Program-made: the position numbers and the translations under genes
NCBI GenBank assembly: GCA_049724395.1
Contig: JAUGWO010000220.1
Span: forward strand, 1-64,000
Source of the DNA: Spongospora subterranea f. sp. subterranea
Taxonomy: Eukaryota; Endomyxa: Phytomyxea; Phytomyxea; Plasmodiophorida
Reading direction: 5' to 3'
DNA length: 64,000 nt
Shown: positions 44,175-56,023 of the stretch, in pieces
Numbering within the stretch: the stretch's first letter is position 1
Layout: the number at the start of each line of letters is the position of its first letter
Notes under the pieces: model-generated
The model's input: the letters and a program-made list of their open reading frames with translations, nothing else
What the model was told of the DNA's origin: nothing
The model's database searches: none

Positions 44175-47054
44175 TTAAAATAACGGTGGCGCTGATGGAT
44201 CACGTGGGTCATAGCGCGGTGTCGAGCCGTTGTTTTGATGAGAATTTTGTGGAGGTTGATGGGTTGTATTCATGGGCGAAGAAGGATTAGACTGTTGTCC
44301 ATATGAAGGGTGAGGGCGGTTTGAGAATTGGGTGGATCCGTAACTCCTAGAAATATCTTCAAGGACGAGGCGTGCTTCATGATCGCGCGCTGTTACGAAA
44401 CCCAATACGGTCTGAAGCTCACGCATGGATAATCAGATTCCAGAAGCGGGTGATTAACTTACGTCGTGCAAAGGGCAAAGATACTCCTTCATCAAATTAG
44501 TGTAGAAACCCAGCCCTTCGTTCAGGTTCTTCTGAAGTTTTTCGGCGGCGGCAATTGCATCGTTTATCCGCTGCAACCATTGCTGCCTCTCATCCTGTAC
44601 TCCTGATCGCTTGCGGTTGCTGATGAACTCTTGATTTGCGTCGACGATCGCGTCAAATAGTTCACTCTGCCTTGCCAAGTTTTGGTCAATTTCAGTTCGA
44701 TGCGAATCAAAGTTAGCTTTCTCGGCTACAAAACACTCTTCAAAGCTGATACCATTTGCCTGTAAAATCTCGCAGTAAGACAGTACTTGGAGCCAACATT
44801 CCCTCTAACGTACTCGTTTTTTCATAATTTCTGAAGATGGATCATGGTCCGCGATAGACGTCAAGAAGTTATCGACAAGTTTATCTCGATTTCGAAGAAG
44901 CGCTGATAATTCGCGTAGAACGACTCGGACCTTCTCGCTGTCGTCGCTTTTACCAGACTAGAAATCGATATTGCAGTAAATAAAACTTCGAAATGCCAAC
45001 GAGACATCAAGCGCTTACAACAGCAAGCTTTGGAAGCATTGCCTCGATTTCGGCGATAGGTTTAGAAACGACCGCAATTATTTCGCGCGATTCTCGTAGA
45101 AGCACAGCTACTTTATCATCTGATGATTTGGCTTGCTCAAGGTACTTTTTAGCAGTCGCAATGTCGCGATAATGTGTCTTGGTAATGTCATTTGACGGAG
45201 TTCTATCCCATCGATCTCGGTACAGATTGCGAAATTTATCTTCGTTTTCCTGAGCAACAAAGAACGTTTTAAATACAGGAGTGGAACGCCGAAGAATGTA
45301 CCTGTTCTTCTCTTAGAAGTTTTTCTAACTCGTTTATTTTTGACCATGATGACGAAGCCAATTCTTGGATCCGCGCTTGCGAGGAAAGAATAGCAGATAA
45401 TCCGCCCTAGTTGCCGGGGACTCAACGTTTCAACTTGATAAAGCTCAGTAACTCTTACTTTCTGTTGCACGGCTGCGATTCTGATGGCGGTTTCTTCAGG
45501 CAATCCCGCTTCTGAGTTCAGTGCATCCAAGGCAGCAGGTAAATTCATCTCGGCTAATGCTGATCTGCAAATATCTGACGACTCGCTGCAAATTTGCGAA
45601 AGCGCTGATAGCTCGTTTGACATCTGAGCTTTGAAGTTCTGAACCGCGTTCTGGACATCCACTGGAATAAGACTTTTGAACTCCTGAAAATTAGGTTGAA
45701 ATTGCAGGGAAAACTACTTATCAGTAACAAATCACCTTAGATAATCTACCCTCGGGGAGTGTGAATGGAGTTGGTTTAACGATGATTTTTGGAGTAATCG
45801 GGGCCAGCTCCAACTTTTGTGGGACTGAATAATGGTAAATTGTGTCATTATCATGAACAGCCGCTTTGAGTTTCAAATTAATGGCTTCGAGTAATTTCTG
45901 AAAATGCTATGAGGGTCCAGGAACAAACTGCGATATTAACTAAGAATCACCTTTCGAGTAGCGACGACGTTCTCTAACTTTGGTTCAGATTGAGCAATCA
46001 TATCGCAAATGGACTTGGCCAATTGCAGACGTGCCACGACAACACCATAAGCACAATCACTTAGATCCTTTTCAGATTGCCAATACTGGGCGGCACTTTC
46101 AAAGCACCTGTCATTCGAATATCAGCAACTAAAAGTTCGAAAGCAAGTCCCCCAAATACCCTATCTGATATCCTAAATAAATATTACCAGCGAAATCCGA
46201 TTTGCTAATCCATCGTAAGAGCTGAGGATCAGCGTTGAGAATCACGCTGGCTTGATGGTACAACTCTGCAATGCCACTGGCGAGTACGGCCAGGACCGCT
46301 GGTGACATCGCTTTGGCAATGGCGTTCTCATATGTGCACACCGCCGCTTGGGCCAGCATGCATATCGATAGGTAATTAAGACTGCTGGACGACAAGTCAA
46401 CGCATTCATAACCGGGAACATGTACCGCCATTGAGGTTGCCATTGTCTGCAGAATTCCTGAGGCGGCCATGAAGCTTTTGGCGGCATTTTGCGACCCATT
46501 GGCGGAATCGCGCTCGATTTGATTAGCTTGATGGCTGTGGATTGCCGCAAGATTGAAAACAACTGTGGACTCTTCTAGTTTTACATTATAATCCATTGTG
46601 AATTTTTGTGGACGAAAAGAGTCGCTAGATCGCCATTGAACCTACAGTAAAACGTTCATCAGAGTGATTTGCATCGGAAACCGAACCCATTTCCACACAC
46701 CATAACCGTGCTAACGGGTCTACTTCTGAAGATTGATCCATGCTCGTGAGCACCAAACGGGAACCGTGATTGAAGCCCAATTAAAGCTTGAAGATACTCT
46801 TCATGGGAACATATTGCACGACTTATGTCAAAATTAGATTTCTCGCTCGCTATTTGAACGCGATCCCGGAATTGCTGTATATCCGCTGATCGAGAAGAGT
46901 GAAAAATGTGACAAAAAGCAACGTGTTGACGTGCCATACCAAGCGCCGGGTCAAGATTATTTGATTCCGGTTCGCCAAAATGTTGGCTGATATACGCTCT
47001 CAACGGGTCGGTGATATTGATCGGGGGGATATTCTTCAGACGAATCGAGTACAT
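44175..47054 (-). CDS. ALIX/Bro1-family ESCRT-associated protein
   Basis: ATG 47054 (MYSIRLKNIPPINITDPLRA) opens a Bro1 domain. The next exon (46596-46129) has MDYNVKLEESTVVFNLAAIH with the diagnostic FN(I/L)AA, then SFMAASGILQTMATSMAVHV, LNYLSICMLAQAAVCTYENA and FAGNIYLGYQIGYLGDLL. Further exons carry the V-domain helices (FKAQMSNELSALSQICSES, AALDALNSEAGLPEETAIR, FLSNRKR-type helices near 44640). The last exon ends in a Pro/Gln/Asn-rich tail (RYDPRDPSAPPLF), typical for ALIX. It recruits ESCRT-III (CHMP4) for membrane scission in multivesicular bodies and cytokinesis. A Bro1 + V + Pro-rich layout fits ALIX/BRO1/RIM20; RIM20 is not excluded. Confidence 0.87.
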
Positions 47055-47553
47055 TCGGAAACCGACGTGTCTGGGCGCACGTCTCGATCGCCAGGTTGAT
47101 CGGAACCCGTAAACTCAACTTAAAACCCGTCAAATTACGGATTCAACAAGATATCAGAGCGCGTGGCCTTTTCTGTCCAACAGATATTCAGCAATTGATC
47201 CCGATTTTTGTCGTGTGTATCGCAATAATTTTGGTGTTTCTCCGGGTCCGGGGCCTTACTGCTGTGTACAGTACCGGAGCCCGAATCCCAGTCCAGAGTC
47301 AATCGAGCCCCGACAGCAACTTTTTTTTTCGGCACGCGATGCGGCGGACGCGATGCGCCATGATATGGGACCCAGTTACGATACCTATTCGTTTCAGCCA
47401 GCCAGGTCGGTTGGCAGATTGATGTTCGTATCAACCACATTGCGAACGTGTGGGGGCTGCCAACACCATATCCGCTCTTTGCGGTCGATTGTGCTCCACG
47501 CTGACGGTCATCCTCCAGCTTAGGTTGGACAAGACATTTTTGATGGTGATCGG

Positions 47554-47652
47554 CCGTTATCTGACAATGATCGACAATATTCCCCCGCTCGTTCATGTGG
47601 ACACGGTGACCAAGCATTGGATCGATTGCTGTCAATCATTGTCAGATAACGG
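47554..47652. repeat. Hairpin with ~25-bp arms
   Basis: ccgttatctgacaatgatcg (47554 onwards) and its reverse complement ending at 47652 (tcattgtcagataacgg) form arms of about 25 bp with two or three mismatches around a 50-base loop. It adjoins the transposase remnant, so it may be related to that element's end. Confidence 0.7.
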
Positions 47653-47654
47653 TT

Positions 47655-48330
47655 GATCAAGATGAATCCGGACGTCATCCATTTTTATTCCGAAACCAAT
47701 TCGCTCCATTTTTTTATCACCGTATCCACATGAGCCGAAAAACGGCCTTGTTTAGCTGACCAGCTTTGGGGCATAATCTGAAAGTCAAATCGGCATCCTT
47801 CTTTAGAACTGATTAGAAAGGGCAAATTCCATGCTCGTTTGGCTTTATTTGAGGAGAATATGGAGACGGAAAATCAACATTGCACCAGACCGGTGAATCA
47901 CCTGCGCGAGTTCTTGATCAAGATGAATCTCGGCATTATCCCAGAATACGATGTCTCGGCCATGGGTGCTGTAGTGTAAAGATGTCATCTGTGCATTGCC
48001 AGACAAAGGACCACTGACATGTCGAACGCAGTGAAGGGGGCTGACACTCTACAGCCACGTTGAACAGGCTATGGACAAATCGTAGGCTGATTGATTGGTT
48101 GACCTGTCTTGTTCAAGCGGGGAGCGACAAGGGACATTATTTTGAGACGCATTCAGAGCAATCATGGAGAGCGGATCATCATTCCCCGGCAATATCTGAT
48201 ATCAGATCTTCCTCTAAACGGTTTGCTTCACTCGTAATAAGGTCTGATTGCCGACAGATGTGAGTTCCACCGCGCATTTCGATCTGTGGGTCCAGACCTG
48301 GGAATCCCAAATTTCCTGATCGTTAAACGT
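47655..48330 (-). mobile_element. Decayed Tc1/mariner-like DDE transposase
   Basis: On the minus strand near 47960-47880 the sequence reads HGRDIVFWDNAEIHLDQELA and QVIHRSGA, matching the second catalytic Asp block (DNAxxH) of Tc1/mariner/IS630 transposases. After a one-base frame change it continues SPYSPQIKPNEHG, matching the PPYSPDLNPIE block where the third acidic residue lies. Upstream minus-strand sequence to about 48330 is probably the rest of the DDE domain, with broken frames. It carries at least one frameshift and no open frame spanning the domain, so it is inactive. The hairpin at 47554-47652 may mark one end. Confidence 0.6.
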
Positions 48331-48368
48331 CAGTCGGGCCATAAACCGTTCGCGAATTCCACACCATG

Positions 48369-48378
48369 ACGAAACTGG
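48369..48378. repeat. Poly-G tract (10 G)
   Basis: A run of ten G in a stretch (48331-49070) where no gene is recognised. Confidence 0.9.
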
Positions 48379-49075
48379 GGGGGGGGGGGCCGTTCGACGA
48401 AGCGGGCGCCTTTCTAAACCGGCTTGCGTTTACGAGATCCTGGGCAATGGGCGTTCACCTCCTTTATCGACACACGAGATGCAAAATGAGACTGGACTGT
48501 ACTCGAGCAGTTAGATAATTGTCGGCAGATGCATCACAGCCAGCAAGGCATGTTCATGAATTGTGTTGAAAGAAGTGTCGGAGAGAAATATTCTGAGCGT
48601 TTCTTGGCGACATCTTCTCACGTCCATGACGTACGCACGTATCTCGTTTTGGGGGTTTCTGCTTCCGACGTTGGATTCGTGATTTCCGTGACCCGATTTA
48701 CGTGGGCTGAGGCGATCTTGGTCGATCCTCAACTTCAGGGGCGAATAGGTACAAGAGTTTTAGACTGCGGAAGCAGGGGACGGCTCCGGCAAGGACGGAA
48801 TGCGACAGAGATGCCGATCTGACACGATTTTGAACGCAAAATTTCAACCTGAGCACATGTTTCGCCGTCTTTAGAAGTGTTCTAATCTGGATTTACCACT
48901 GTGGCGAACATGTTTATCGGCACGAACACGCGACGCTGATTCGATCGGATTCGAGAACCCAATGACCCACCGATTATCTATTGTTGACCAGTCCTGGTAC
49001 AACATCATCGCCGCCAATGTCATCGCAAATCACAGTAAGGTCTTTATTTAATTTGAAATCATGCCGTAGTATCGC

Positions 49076-50016
49076 TCACGAATTGCCAGGAGACGCAGAC
49101 AGGAACAGGATGTTGGCGGCGTCCAACAACCTATCGTCGATCATGGGGGCGGGAAGGTCGTCGTCGCTTGCCGATGCCATATGGGATATTGAAGTACCAC
49201 CAGAAGCCAACGGCATCGGCCCATCGACAGCATACCTGGTGCGCGTCACGACCGGAATCGAGAACCCGTCGTCGCGTTCGCCGTATTTGGCACACATCTC
49301 CTTGATCTGACTCGTTGCCGACACCTCCTCGAACCCGAGCCGGTTTAGCGCCAGACAGTATCGGTAAAGGGCGGATCCGTCACCCGATTGCGTCAGCGAT
49401 CTTCTGCCCGGCGTGTTCCCGTTCGACACCTGGCAATGGCGCTGCACTCGCCGCATCGTCGAATTCCACCGGTTCTTGATCGCGTTATCGGTCCTGAACC
49501 ATAACACGCGTTCGAAGTTATCGCCAGAGATTCCTCGACCGACCAACCTCCCAGGTAAGAATTTAGCGATTTCAGACCAACGGCTTCCGCGAGCAATGTG
49601 TTCCCGGATGATCGTTTCGTCTTCTTCTCTGGACCAGCGATCCCGTCGTATATCCGGATTCAGATGATTGTGCCATCTGAAACAGCCAAGTTAGGCGTCT
49701 GTGCAATCGGGCGCCGTTCCGGTACCGTTCGCGACATTGTTTTCCGGTCCGGCGCTTCAAGAACATGCCGACCCGAGTCCATTTCTTGGTCCCGAATTGT
49801 TGCACGAAGCTGCCGATCTGTTCGTCTTCCTGCGAACGAGGTCAGATTGACAAAACCGCGACGGCCGCCTGGCGGAATACCTCGACGGTCCACGAACCCC
49901 ATCCGCGTTTCGGATCCGTTTCCCCAGAGTCGCAATTCGGGGAAGGTTTCTCCATCGCCTTCATCCGTTTTCACGTCTTTGGCGTCGTGATCGTCGGGGA
50001 ATCGGCCCCCGCTCAT
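49076..50016 (-). CDS. R2R3-Myb transcription factor
   Basis: Two Myb repeats are split by short introns. Repeat 1: KRGWGSWTVE, then after an intron EDEQIGSFVQQFGTKKW, TRVGMFLKRRTGKQCRER. Repeat 2 after an intron within RW: WHNHLNPDIRRDRWSREEDE, TIIREHIARGSRWSEIAKFL, PG, intron, RTDNAIKNRWNSTMRR. The tryptophan spacing and GKQCRERWHNHLNP and RTDNAIKNRWNS motifs are the classic c-Myb R2-R3 DNA-binding pair, recognising AACNG-type sites. The tail is Ser/Ala/Asp-rich with no known domain, ending FLSASPGNS at 49076. The start is uncertain: ATG 50016 begins an open stretch in another frame, so an upstream intron or start is likely. Confidence 0.88.
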
Positions 50017-50320
50017 CTTGGATCAGGAAACGTCTCACGAACCGCGCTCGAGTCAAAGGTGCCCGACCTTGGCAAATCTAAATCCACCTGCGTATACCAG
50101 ATCGATCCCAATATTAGGCGAAACTCGACCTTTTCATATCTTGAGGGCAACATTGCCCAACTGATTCGTTCCAGTAAACGGCTTTCGGACCGCAATAACA
50201 TCCAATAGCCAATGGTGTAGCGTTGGACCGGGAACACCATCGGTCAACCCGATTACCCTTTCCTGGATCTAGCAGACATTTTCAGGTGACTTTTCCCAGT
50301 TCAAGCCACAGATTACAACC

Positions 50321-50695
50321 TTGTTTATGTTGGGCATCGCACATCATCATTTGTCAAAAGTGAACTCGGTATTACGAGGCCGACCAGTTCGCCACGGTGT
50401 GTGTAGTTTGGGTAGAACGTGGAATCAGGATAATGCACTTCCCCCAGACGATACTATAGCTAAATTCAGACGTCAATCCACCTGGAAACCTGAGTCTTAT
50501 CTTTTATCCGATGAGGTGAAAACTCTGCTACTTCGAATGCAAGGAGAACTAATTCGCAATTGCCGACATCATACGACAGAAAAGAACAACGTCAAGCACT
50601 TCCATTTGCTGTATTCTCGTCTCAAAGCACGCGGCTACTCCGACTCCTTCCTCTATCGAGTATCTGGAACAGTCGACATCTCAACCAGCAATTGA
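50321..50695 (+). CDS. Hypothetical protein; weak likeness to a reverse-transcriptase flank
   Basis: An open frame of about 124 codons contains HFHLLYSRLKARGYSDSFLY, similar in style to the segment before the palm in some non-LTR reverse transcriptases (LxxRGYPxxFL). No YxDD or other RT motif is present nearby. It may be a fragment or a chance resemblance. Confidence 0.25.
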   Translation: MFMLGIAHHHLSKVNSVLRGRPVRHGVCSLGRTWNQDNALPPDDTIAKFRRQSTWKPESYLLSDEVKTLLLRMQGELIRNCRHHTTEKNNVKHFHLLYSRLKARGYSDSFLYRVSGTVDISTSN

Positions 50696-50807
50696 TGGAT
50701 CAGAATCACATCGCACTCCGATTCTCATGCGATCGATTGGGCTTCTTGAGGAGAAGGGCCTGATGTTGCCGGAGGATCGTCTGTTTGAGATTCTGTGTCG
50801 GGGTCGG

Positions 50808-50934
50808 CGTTCGTCAGTAGTCCCGATTATTGGTCGCTGAACCTGAGCGGTGGCTTGGCTGTCCGCGTTGGTTTGTTCTTGCGTGCAGTTAACGCTCAGG
50901 TTCAGCGACCAATAATTGGGACTATTGACGAACG
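50808..50934. repeat. Hairpin with 42-bp arms
   Basis: Arm 50808-50849 (starting cgttcgtcagtagtcccgat) pairs with 50893-50934 with two or three mismatches, leaving a 43-base loop. It is too short and too GC-balanced for a tRNA, and no such fold is evident. It could be a miniature inverted-repeat element or a foldback, but no target duplication was found. Confidence 0.85.
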
Positions 50935-51762
50935 GCCGGCGACCTGGGCCGATGATGATGTCATGACCATTAAACAGGATCAATGTAAGGCAGTTACCCT
51001 GGTGTTTTGCCACCAACGTCAGCAATGCACCCATTGCAGATACAGCCTCAGGAACTCCTCCTGCCTGACTTCCTTTATTAGAAGGGTCTGGCGGCGCGCT
51101 GGTGGGCAAGCTGCCAGCGAGGTCACCGTAAGAAATGTCATTTGTTCTGTGGCTCTCTTGGGACAAGCTCGTCTGCGGCGTCAGCAACCGCGCCCGGCCA
51201 GACACAACGCCAGCCGTTCATCATGCAGCACGGTCTCCAATCCAATCCACAACTTTATAGTTATCAAGCGGATCCTTCACTACCTGAAAGGCACCATCAG
51301 TTCACGACATCACAGGCGATTGCTGTACATTCTTACAGGATAATGAAAGAAACTCATAAATATGTGAGCGATGTGACAGGGCGCTGCTGATTGTGTTGAA
51401 TTGCCATGATTAAATCAGGACCGAACCCGGAATATCGGCCACTCAGCGATAAACCTACAGCATATATTCGAAGTTTGTTGCCATCGATGCGTAGTTGCCG
51501 ATCGAAATTATGGACAGAGAGTAAATTGACATTTTCAGCGTGTGAGGCAGAGGGCAATTGTCGTCAATTGTTCACCAAATATAATCAACAGAACTTGGGC
51601 ATTAACCACAGTCGAGAGACACAAAATTGATTGTCTTTTAGCTTTTGGCGATATTCATCTGATTTTTGTTCGACATGATATGAAGCCGCATGAACGTCTG
51701 GCGGAATACGGTTCAGAGGTTGCCAGGGATGGCGATAGGCAGTCCGTGACGGCTATGGCGTG

Positions 51763-52686
51763 ATGGCCATGAAAGATTCTCTCCTGACTGATTTGTCAGT
51801 CAAGTCGGGATGGGCCTGGGATCTGCCCACCATTCTATCGTCCCTGTACGCCCTCGCCTATCTGATCCTGTCGGCGGATGCGACCGGGTTTCTGTTCGAT
51901 CCCCAGACGGCGATCCGTTTGCGTCCGCCCCTTTATGGTCTTGTTGTCTGCGCCGTGATCAATGGGATCGCCTGTTCCATTGACGTCCTAGACGTCTCAT
52001 TTCCCTTCATCAACGCGATCTCGTCAATTGCTCTCCTGCCGCTGCTATTGGTTTTCCATCAGATCGCCAACGATTGTGGAATATCGAAGGTACTCATCAT
52101 CAAAAAACACAACCTCATCATCATCGAGTTTATTCCCGCCGTTGAGCTGGCAACTTTATCGCCAAGTTTGAGCACCTGCATGATTGATCGCTTTACTGAT
52201 TGTGGTGAAAACATCAGGGTGTATTCCGTCTACGTCCTAACGTGGTCATGATTGTATGCTCATTGCTTGGGTTCGGCGTTGTTGTAGAATGGTTTATGCG
52301 AGCGCGCGCTTCAGACAGTACCGACTTGACCAGGTTTTCTCGATTGTTGAATGTAAAGTTGAAAAAACGACCTTTATTGTTTCGAGTTTCGTTGCTTGCT
52401 ATTCCGCCGTACATTGCTCTAATTCGACTGTCGGTTTAGGATAAACGTTAGTTTATTGATACGAGCAGTTGTTAATCATGTCCTGTGCGCTTTAGCTATC
52501 ATGCTGTTGATTATGACTCCTTATCCTGCATTCCATTTGCTGTTTGCTGCATCGGCCCATACCATCATCTTGATATTCAGCCACCGATTTTCAGAAAGGC
52601 GTTATGAAGGAATCACGCTCATTATAATGTTCTGCCTTTACTTCAGTTTAACGCGAACCACTGTCTCCATAAGTCTGCATTCGTGA
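51763..52686 (+). CDS. Polytopic membrane protein, unrecognised
   Basis: ATG 51763 (MAMKDSLLTDLSVKSGWAWD). Exon 1 has hydrophobic segments LSSLYALAYLILSA, LYGLVVCAVINGIACSIDVL and FINAISSIALLPLLLVFH and ends near 52090 before a gtactc donor. Later frames carry VVMIVCSLLGFGVVVEWFM (near 52240), LFRVSLLAIPPYIALIRLSV (near 52380), LIRAVVNHVLCALAIMLLIM and FHLLFAASAHTIILIF, ending at 52686 (TTVSISLHS). At least six membrane spans are implied. The splice sites between these exons look plausible but are not proved. No family was recognised. Confidence 0.5.
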
Positions 52687-52771
52687 TTGTCTCTTTTAAT
52701 ACATGTGATTATTGGTATACTAGTCCGTCGTATATTATTTTTTTTTTCAGAAATGAAACACTGACCATCTT

Positions 52772-53963
52772 TTAACTTGCAGCAATCACAGATTTTATGA
52801 CCCGGCCGTTTATCCTAGAAGCGTTCTTGGAGTTTAATCGCTTAGGATACTGGCAGGCAATACGGTCAGAATTCCACCGAAAGGCTGAAGTTAACAAAAC
52901 CACCACCGGATGAATTAGAACATCAAGAATGTAAAGACGGCGAGGCGTTACACCCGACATCAATGCGACCAAGAAATCCTGGAGGATATCGGGGCAGGAG
53001 CAGTTAAAATCTCCCTTGCCAACAGAATACCAGATGTAGCTGGCCACCGTGTCTGGCGAATGTACGCTGGGCATTAACATCTCCACAGTTTCGACGGGCT
53101 TGGATTTGTTCTCTTCGTCAAAACCAGGGGTCTGAGTATCAGGAGGATATGCCACAGAGACTTTGATGTTGAATCCTTTCAATTCATTCCGCAGCGCCTC
53201 CCCGAGACCACGAACCGCAAATTTTCTAAAGAAACAATCAATAATGCATCAAAGATATCTCAACGAACGGTGTTACGTAGGACTATATGTCGTATAACCG
53301 AGCCATCCACTGATCCCGGCTCCAGATGAAACTAAAATACAGTGCCCGGATTTTGCTTTAGCCATATGGGGTACTGCTGCTTTCACACAAGCAACAGTTC
53401 CGAGGTAATTTAGCTCCATTGCCTAACACCAAGTAAGCACAGTGGCAAAGTGTCGGCGATAAGCACCGACTTTTTTGAATACATCTAGCGACTGCTCGAG
53501 GAAATAACCCGGATACGACGCACCTGCCGAACATACTAAATAATCAGGAGCCCCGTTCGCTTGAACAGCATCATCTATCGCCTTGGAAATATCAGCAAAA
53601 TTAGTGACGTCCGCCGAGATCAATTTGGTTTTGCAATCTGAATTTGTCAAAACAATGGCGTCCTCTGCCGATCTCAGCTTATCCAGTGACCTCGCGATCA
53701 ATGTTATTGCCCTGGCCTGATTAGCCGCAGCCTGAATTGCTAAAGATCTGCCAATACCTACAAATAATGTCGACAACAATTCTAAAACCGTCTCAAAATG
53801 CCTACGAACCTGTGGACCCTCCAACTACAATAATATGAGTTCCTTTCACCGATTTAGAGGATCGTAGTCGTCGCCAAAGCACCTCGATGGCCATCAGCGT
53901 CAGAGGAATCACGACAATACATCCGATGATGACCGAAACTGGATCGAAAATGATGGGCTCCAT
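52772..53963 (-). CDS. KDSR: 3-ketodihydrosphingosine reductase (KDSR/TSC10)
   Basis: ATG 53963 (MEPIIFDPVSVIIGCIVVI) gives an N-terminal membrane segment, then THIIVVGGSTG, an intron, IGRSLAIQAAANQAR (Rossmann TGxxxGIG), then ISADVTNFADIS, DYLVCSAGASYPGYF, MELNYLGTVACVKAAVPHMA, HCILVSSGAGISGW, YTTYSPT with catalytic Ser/Tyr/Lys, KFAVRGLGEALRNEL (part lies over an intron near 53200-53280), KVSVAYPPDTQTPGFDEENK. YPPDTQTPGFDEEN is the KDSR signature. A C-terminal hydrophobic region (VALMSGVTPRRLYILDVLIH) follows. The enzyme reduces 3-ketosphinganine to sphinganine with NADPH at the ER face, the second step of sphingolipid synthesis. Length about 340 residues, as usual. Confidence 0.93.
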
Positions 53964-53989
53964 GACAGACTACAGCAGAGAGCGCCGCG

Positions 53990-55860
53990 TATCGGGGTTG
54001 GAGCAGGACGCGCTCCCAGAACCACCCTTCGCCCCCTTCACTGAAAGCAAAATGGGGAAAGGACCTCAACGTCGACAGAAATCAACTACACGCTCACGCA
54101 ATAAAGGTATGGACGAAAACTGCGCCGCAGATCGCACTGTGCTGAAACAAAAACCCCGTTGTGTACGTTACACGTTACTCCGACTGACAGTCTCACACAC
54201 AAACACAGGTGTTCGTGTTACATTCCCCATAATCAGTGTGCTATACAGTAGGGGGAAAGAGGAGAAAACCTTTTCCAAAAGACGGTGCTTAATTGAAGGT
54301 CGTGCATCTGAAGTTCGCGAAGTTCCCGGCTCCTGTTCAGATAGACAAAAAAAAGAATGATCAACCCTAGCTTTCACGATCGCTGTTGACAAAAATGACG
54401 TAGTATTATTTCAAGATATTGAAGTATGAAGTCAAGGGCAAGGAGTGCTCGGTATTTTTATGTCAACCATCGGCGGGCAAGCAATGCCAGCGGAAATAAT
54501 AAAAGATGGGCTCGCCGTCATTTTCACAGTCGAGAGGACGTGTGGGGATGCATCAACGCTATTGAATCCCGGCGCAGACACTTTGGGAAAGCAGTCCATG
54601 GCAATAATCCATTATTTTCAGGGTCTGAGCAGCCAGATCTCGCGATTGCCGGACAGAGCCATCGTCTCACCATGCGGTTTAGATAAATCCGAATCAAAAA
54701 GACGCAAGCTACTTCAAGAATCTTCCCAGAAATGGAGGTTTTATGAATATGTACATTTAAATCGATGTGTGGAGGAATAGAAATTGTTGACAGTGTTTAT
54801 GCACATTTTCAGTGTGTCGTTCTCGCATACCGTCGCCTTAGTAATCAACAGTAGTGGAGTCAGGCGATGCCAGTTGGTAAGGAGCTCTGCACTATTTTGA
54901 AATCTCAAAAACCATTTTGGAAAGTTACAAATTCGCAAATTGAGCCAAAACACACCGTCAGCTGGGTTGAATGCGGCCATAAAATTCTTGCCGCCGAAAC
55001 GGCCCATTCAGGTTTTTTTATTTGACCTTAAACGGCTTAAAGTAGTTGTTGTTGACTATATTCCCGAACAGGATGATGATTCCATGAAACTGGTTCATTA
55101 GTTGGTTGTGTAATTGCGCGTTGAAACTGGTTTATTAGTTGGTTGTGTAATTGCGCGATGCCCAGCATCGCAGGTCGGCAGACATGTTCATTTAGACTAA
55201 CCGCAAACGAGATCGCCATGTACCGAACTTCGCGGAGAGCGCTAATTGGCGATACAAATCCGTGGTCCTGACTGTTGGTTAAATCGCAGTTCATGAAAGA
55301 GTCGCAACAACAGCAATAAACTTTATGGCCAGCAGTTGCTGCAATTGGCCTTTAGGTCCGATTTACTGTTTTTTGAAAGAGGCGAATTTTCGAAAGTGGA
55401 TATGTTGTCTCCATGTGAACCATGATGGAAACCAAAATTGTACGTTCCACAAAAATGAGCGATTCTGGAGCGAAAAATGCATGATGCAGGCCTTGTTAAT
55501 GGGTCGTCAACGGTGGTGGAGCAATAAGGAAACAGCAGTCAATCTGGACTGGTCGACAAGGACAGTATGAACATACGTGACACGCGGTGAAGAAGGTCAG
55601 AAGGCAAAAGTCAAAGTGTAGGTAAAGATAGAAAAATGAAAATGGCCAAAGAGTAACTCATAAGAAAACATCGACATCATCATCGCTGAGCGACTTTCAC
55701 TCTCCAGTACATTAGCAACAGTGGAACCTAGCAGAAGATGCGAAAACGAGGTTGTCGACGGGGAAATTATGTGTTTTTCCACAGATGTGTAAAATGACAC
55801 CTTAAAAGCTTTTGACCCCTTTTATTCTGGTTTTGTGCGAGTCAAGCATTTACAATCAAG
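53990..55860. other. Region with no recognised gene
   Basis: A short frame at 54050 (MGKGPQRRQKSTTRSRNK) ends at a gtatgg donor and could be a basic first exon. A plus stretch at 54445-54780 and minus stretches at 55294-55037 and 55007-54741 lack recognisable content. Confidence 0.35.
55086..55159. repeat. Short tandem duplication, 37 bp x2
   Basis: gaaactggttcattagttgg with its following tgtgtaattgcgcg is repeated immediately with one change (tca/tta). Confidence 0.85.
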
Positions 55861-56023
55861 GCAAAGGTGAAAGTTAAAAGAAGTGAAAATCTTTTACTCT
55901 TACCTTGTCACTTTACTTCATTCACAGACCAAGATTTGGTGGCATTTGCCGTTTGCGGATGCCGCACGAGAGTCCGCCTCGGACACCGCACGGAGTTGCA
56001 TCACTCGCCATTGTGGCAATCTA

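Noticed and set aside
47096-47540. Open frames on both strands between ALIX and the transposon fossil
   Set aside because: They overlap each other, have biased composition and no motif. They may derive from the mobile element, but I see no support for a gene.
50321-50695. Reverse-transcriptase remnant
   Set aside because: Only one short LKARGYSDSFL-like stretch supports it. No palm or YxDD motif was found, so I list it only as a weak hypothetical.
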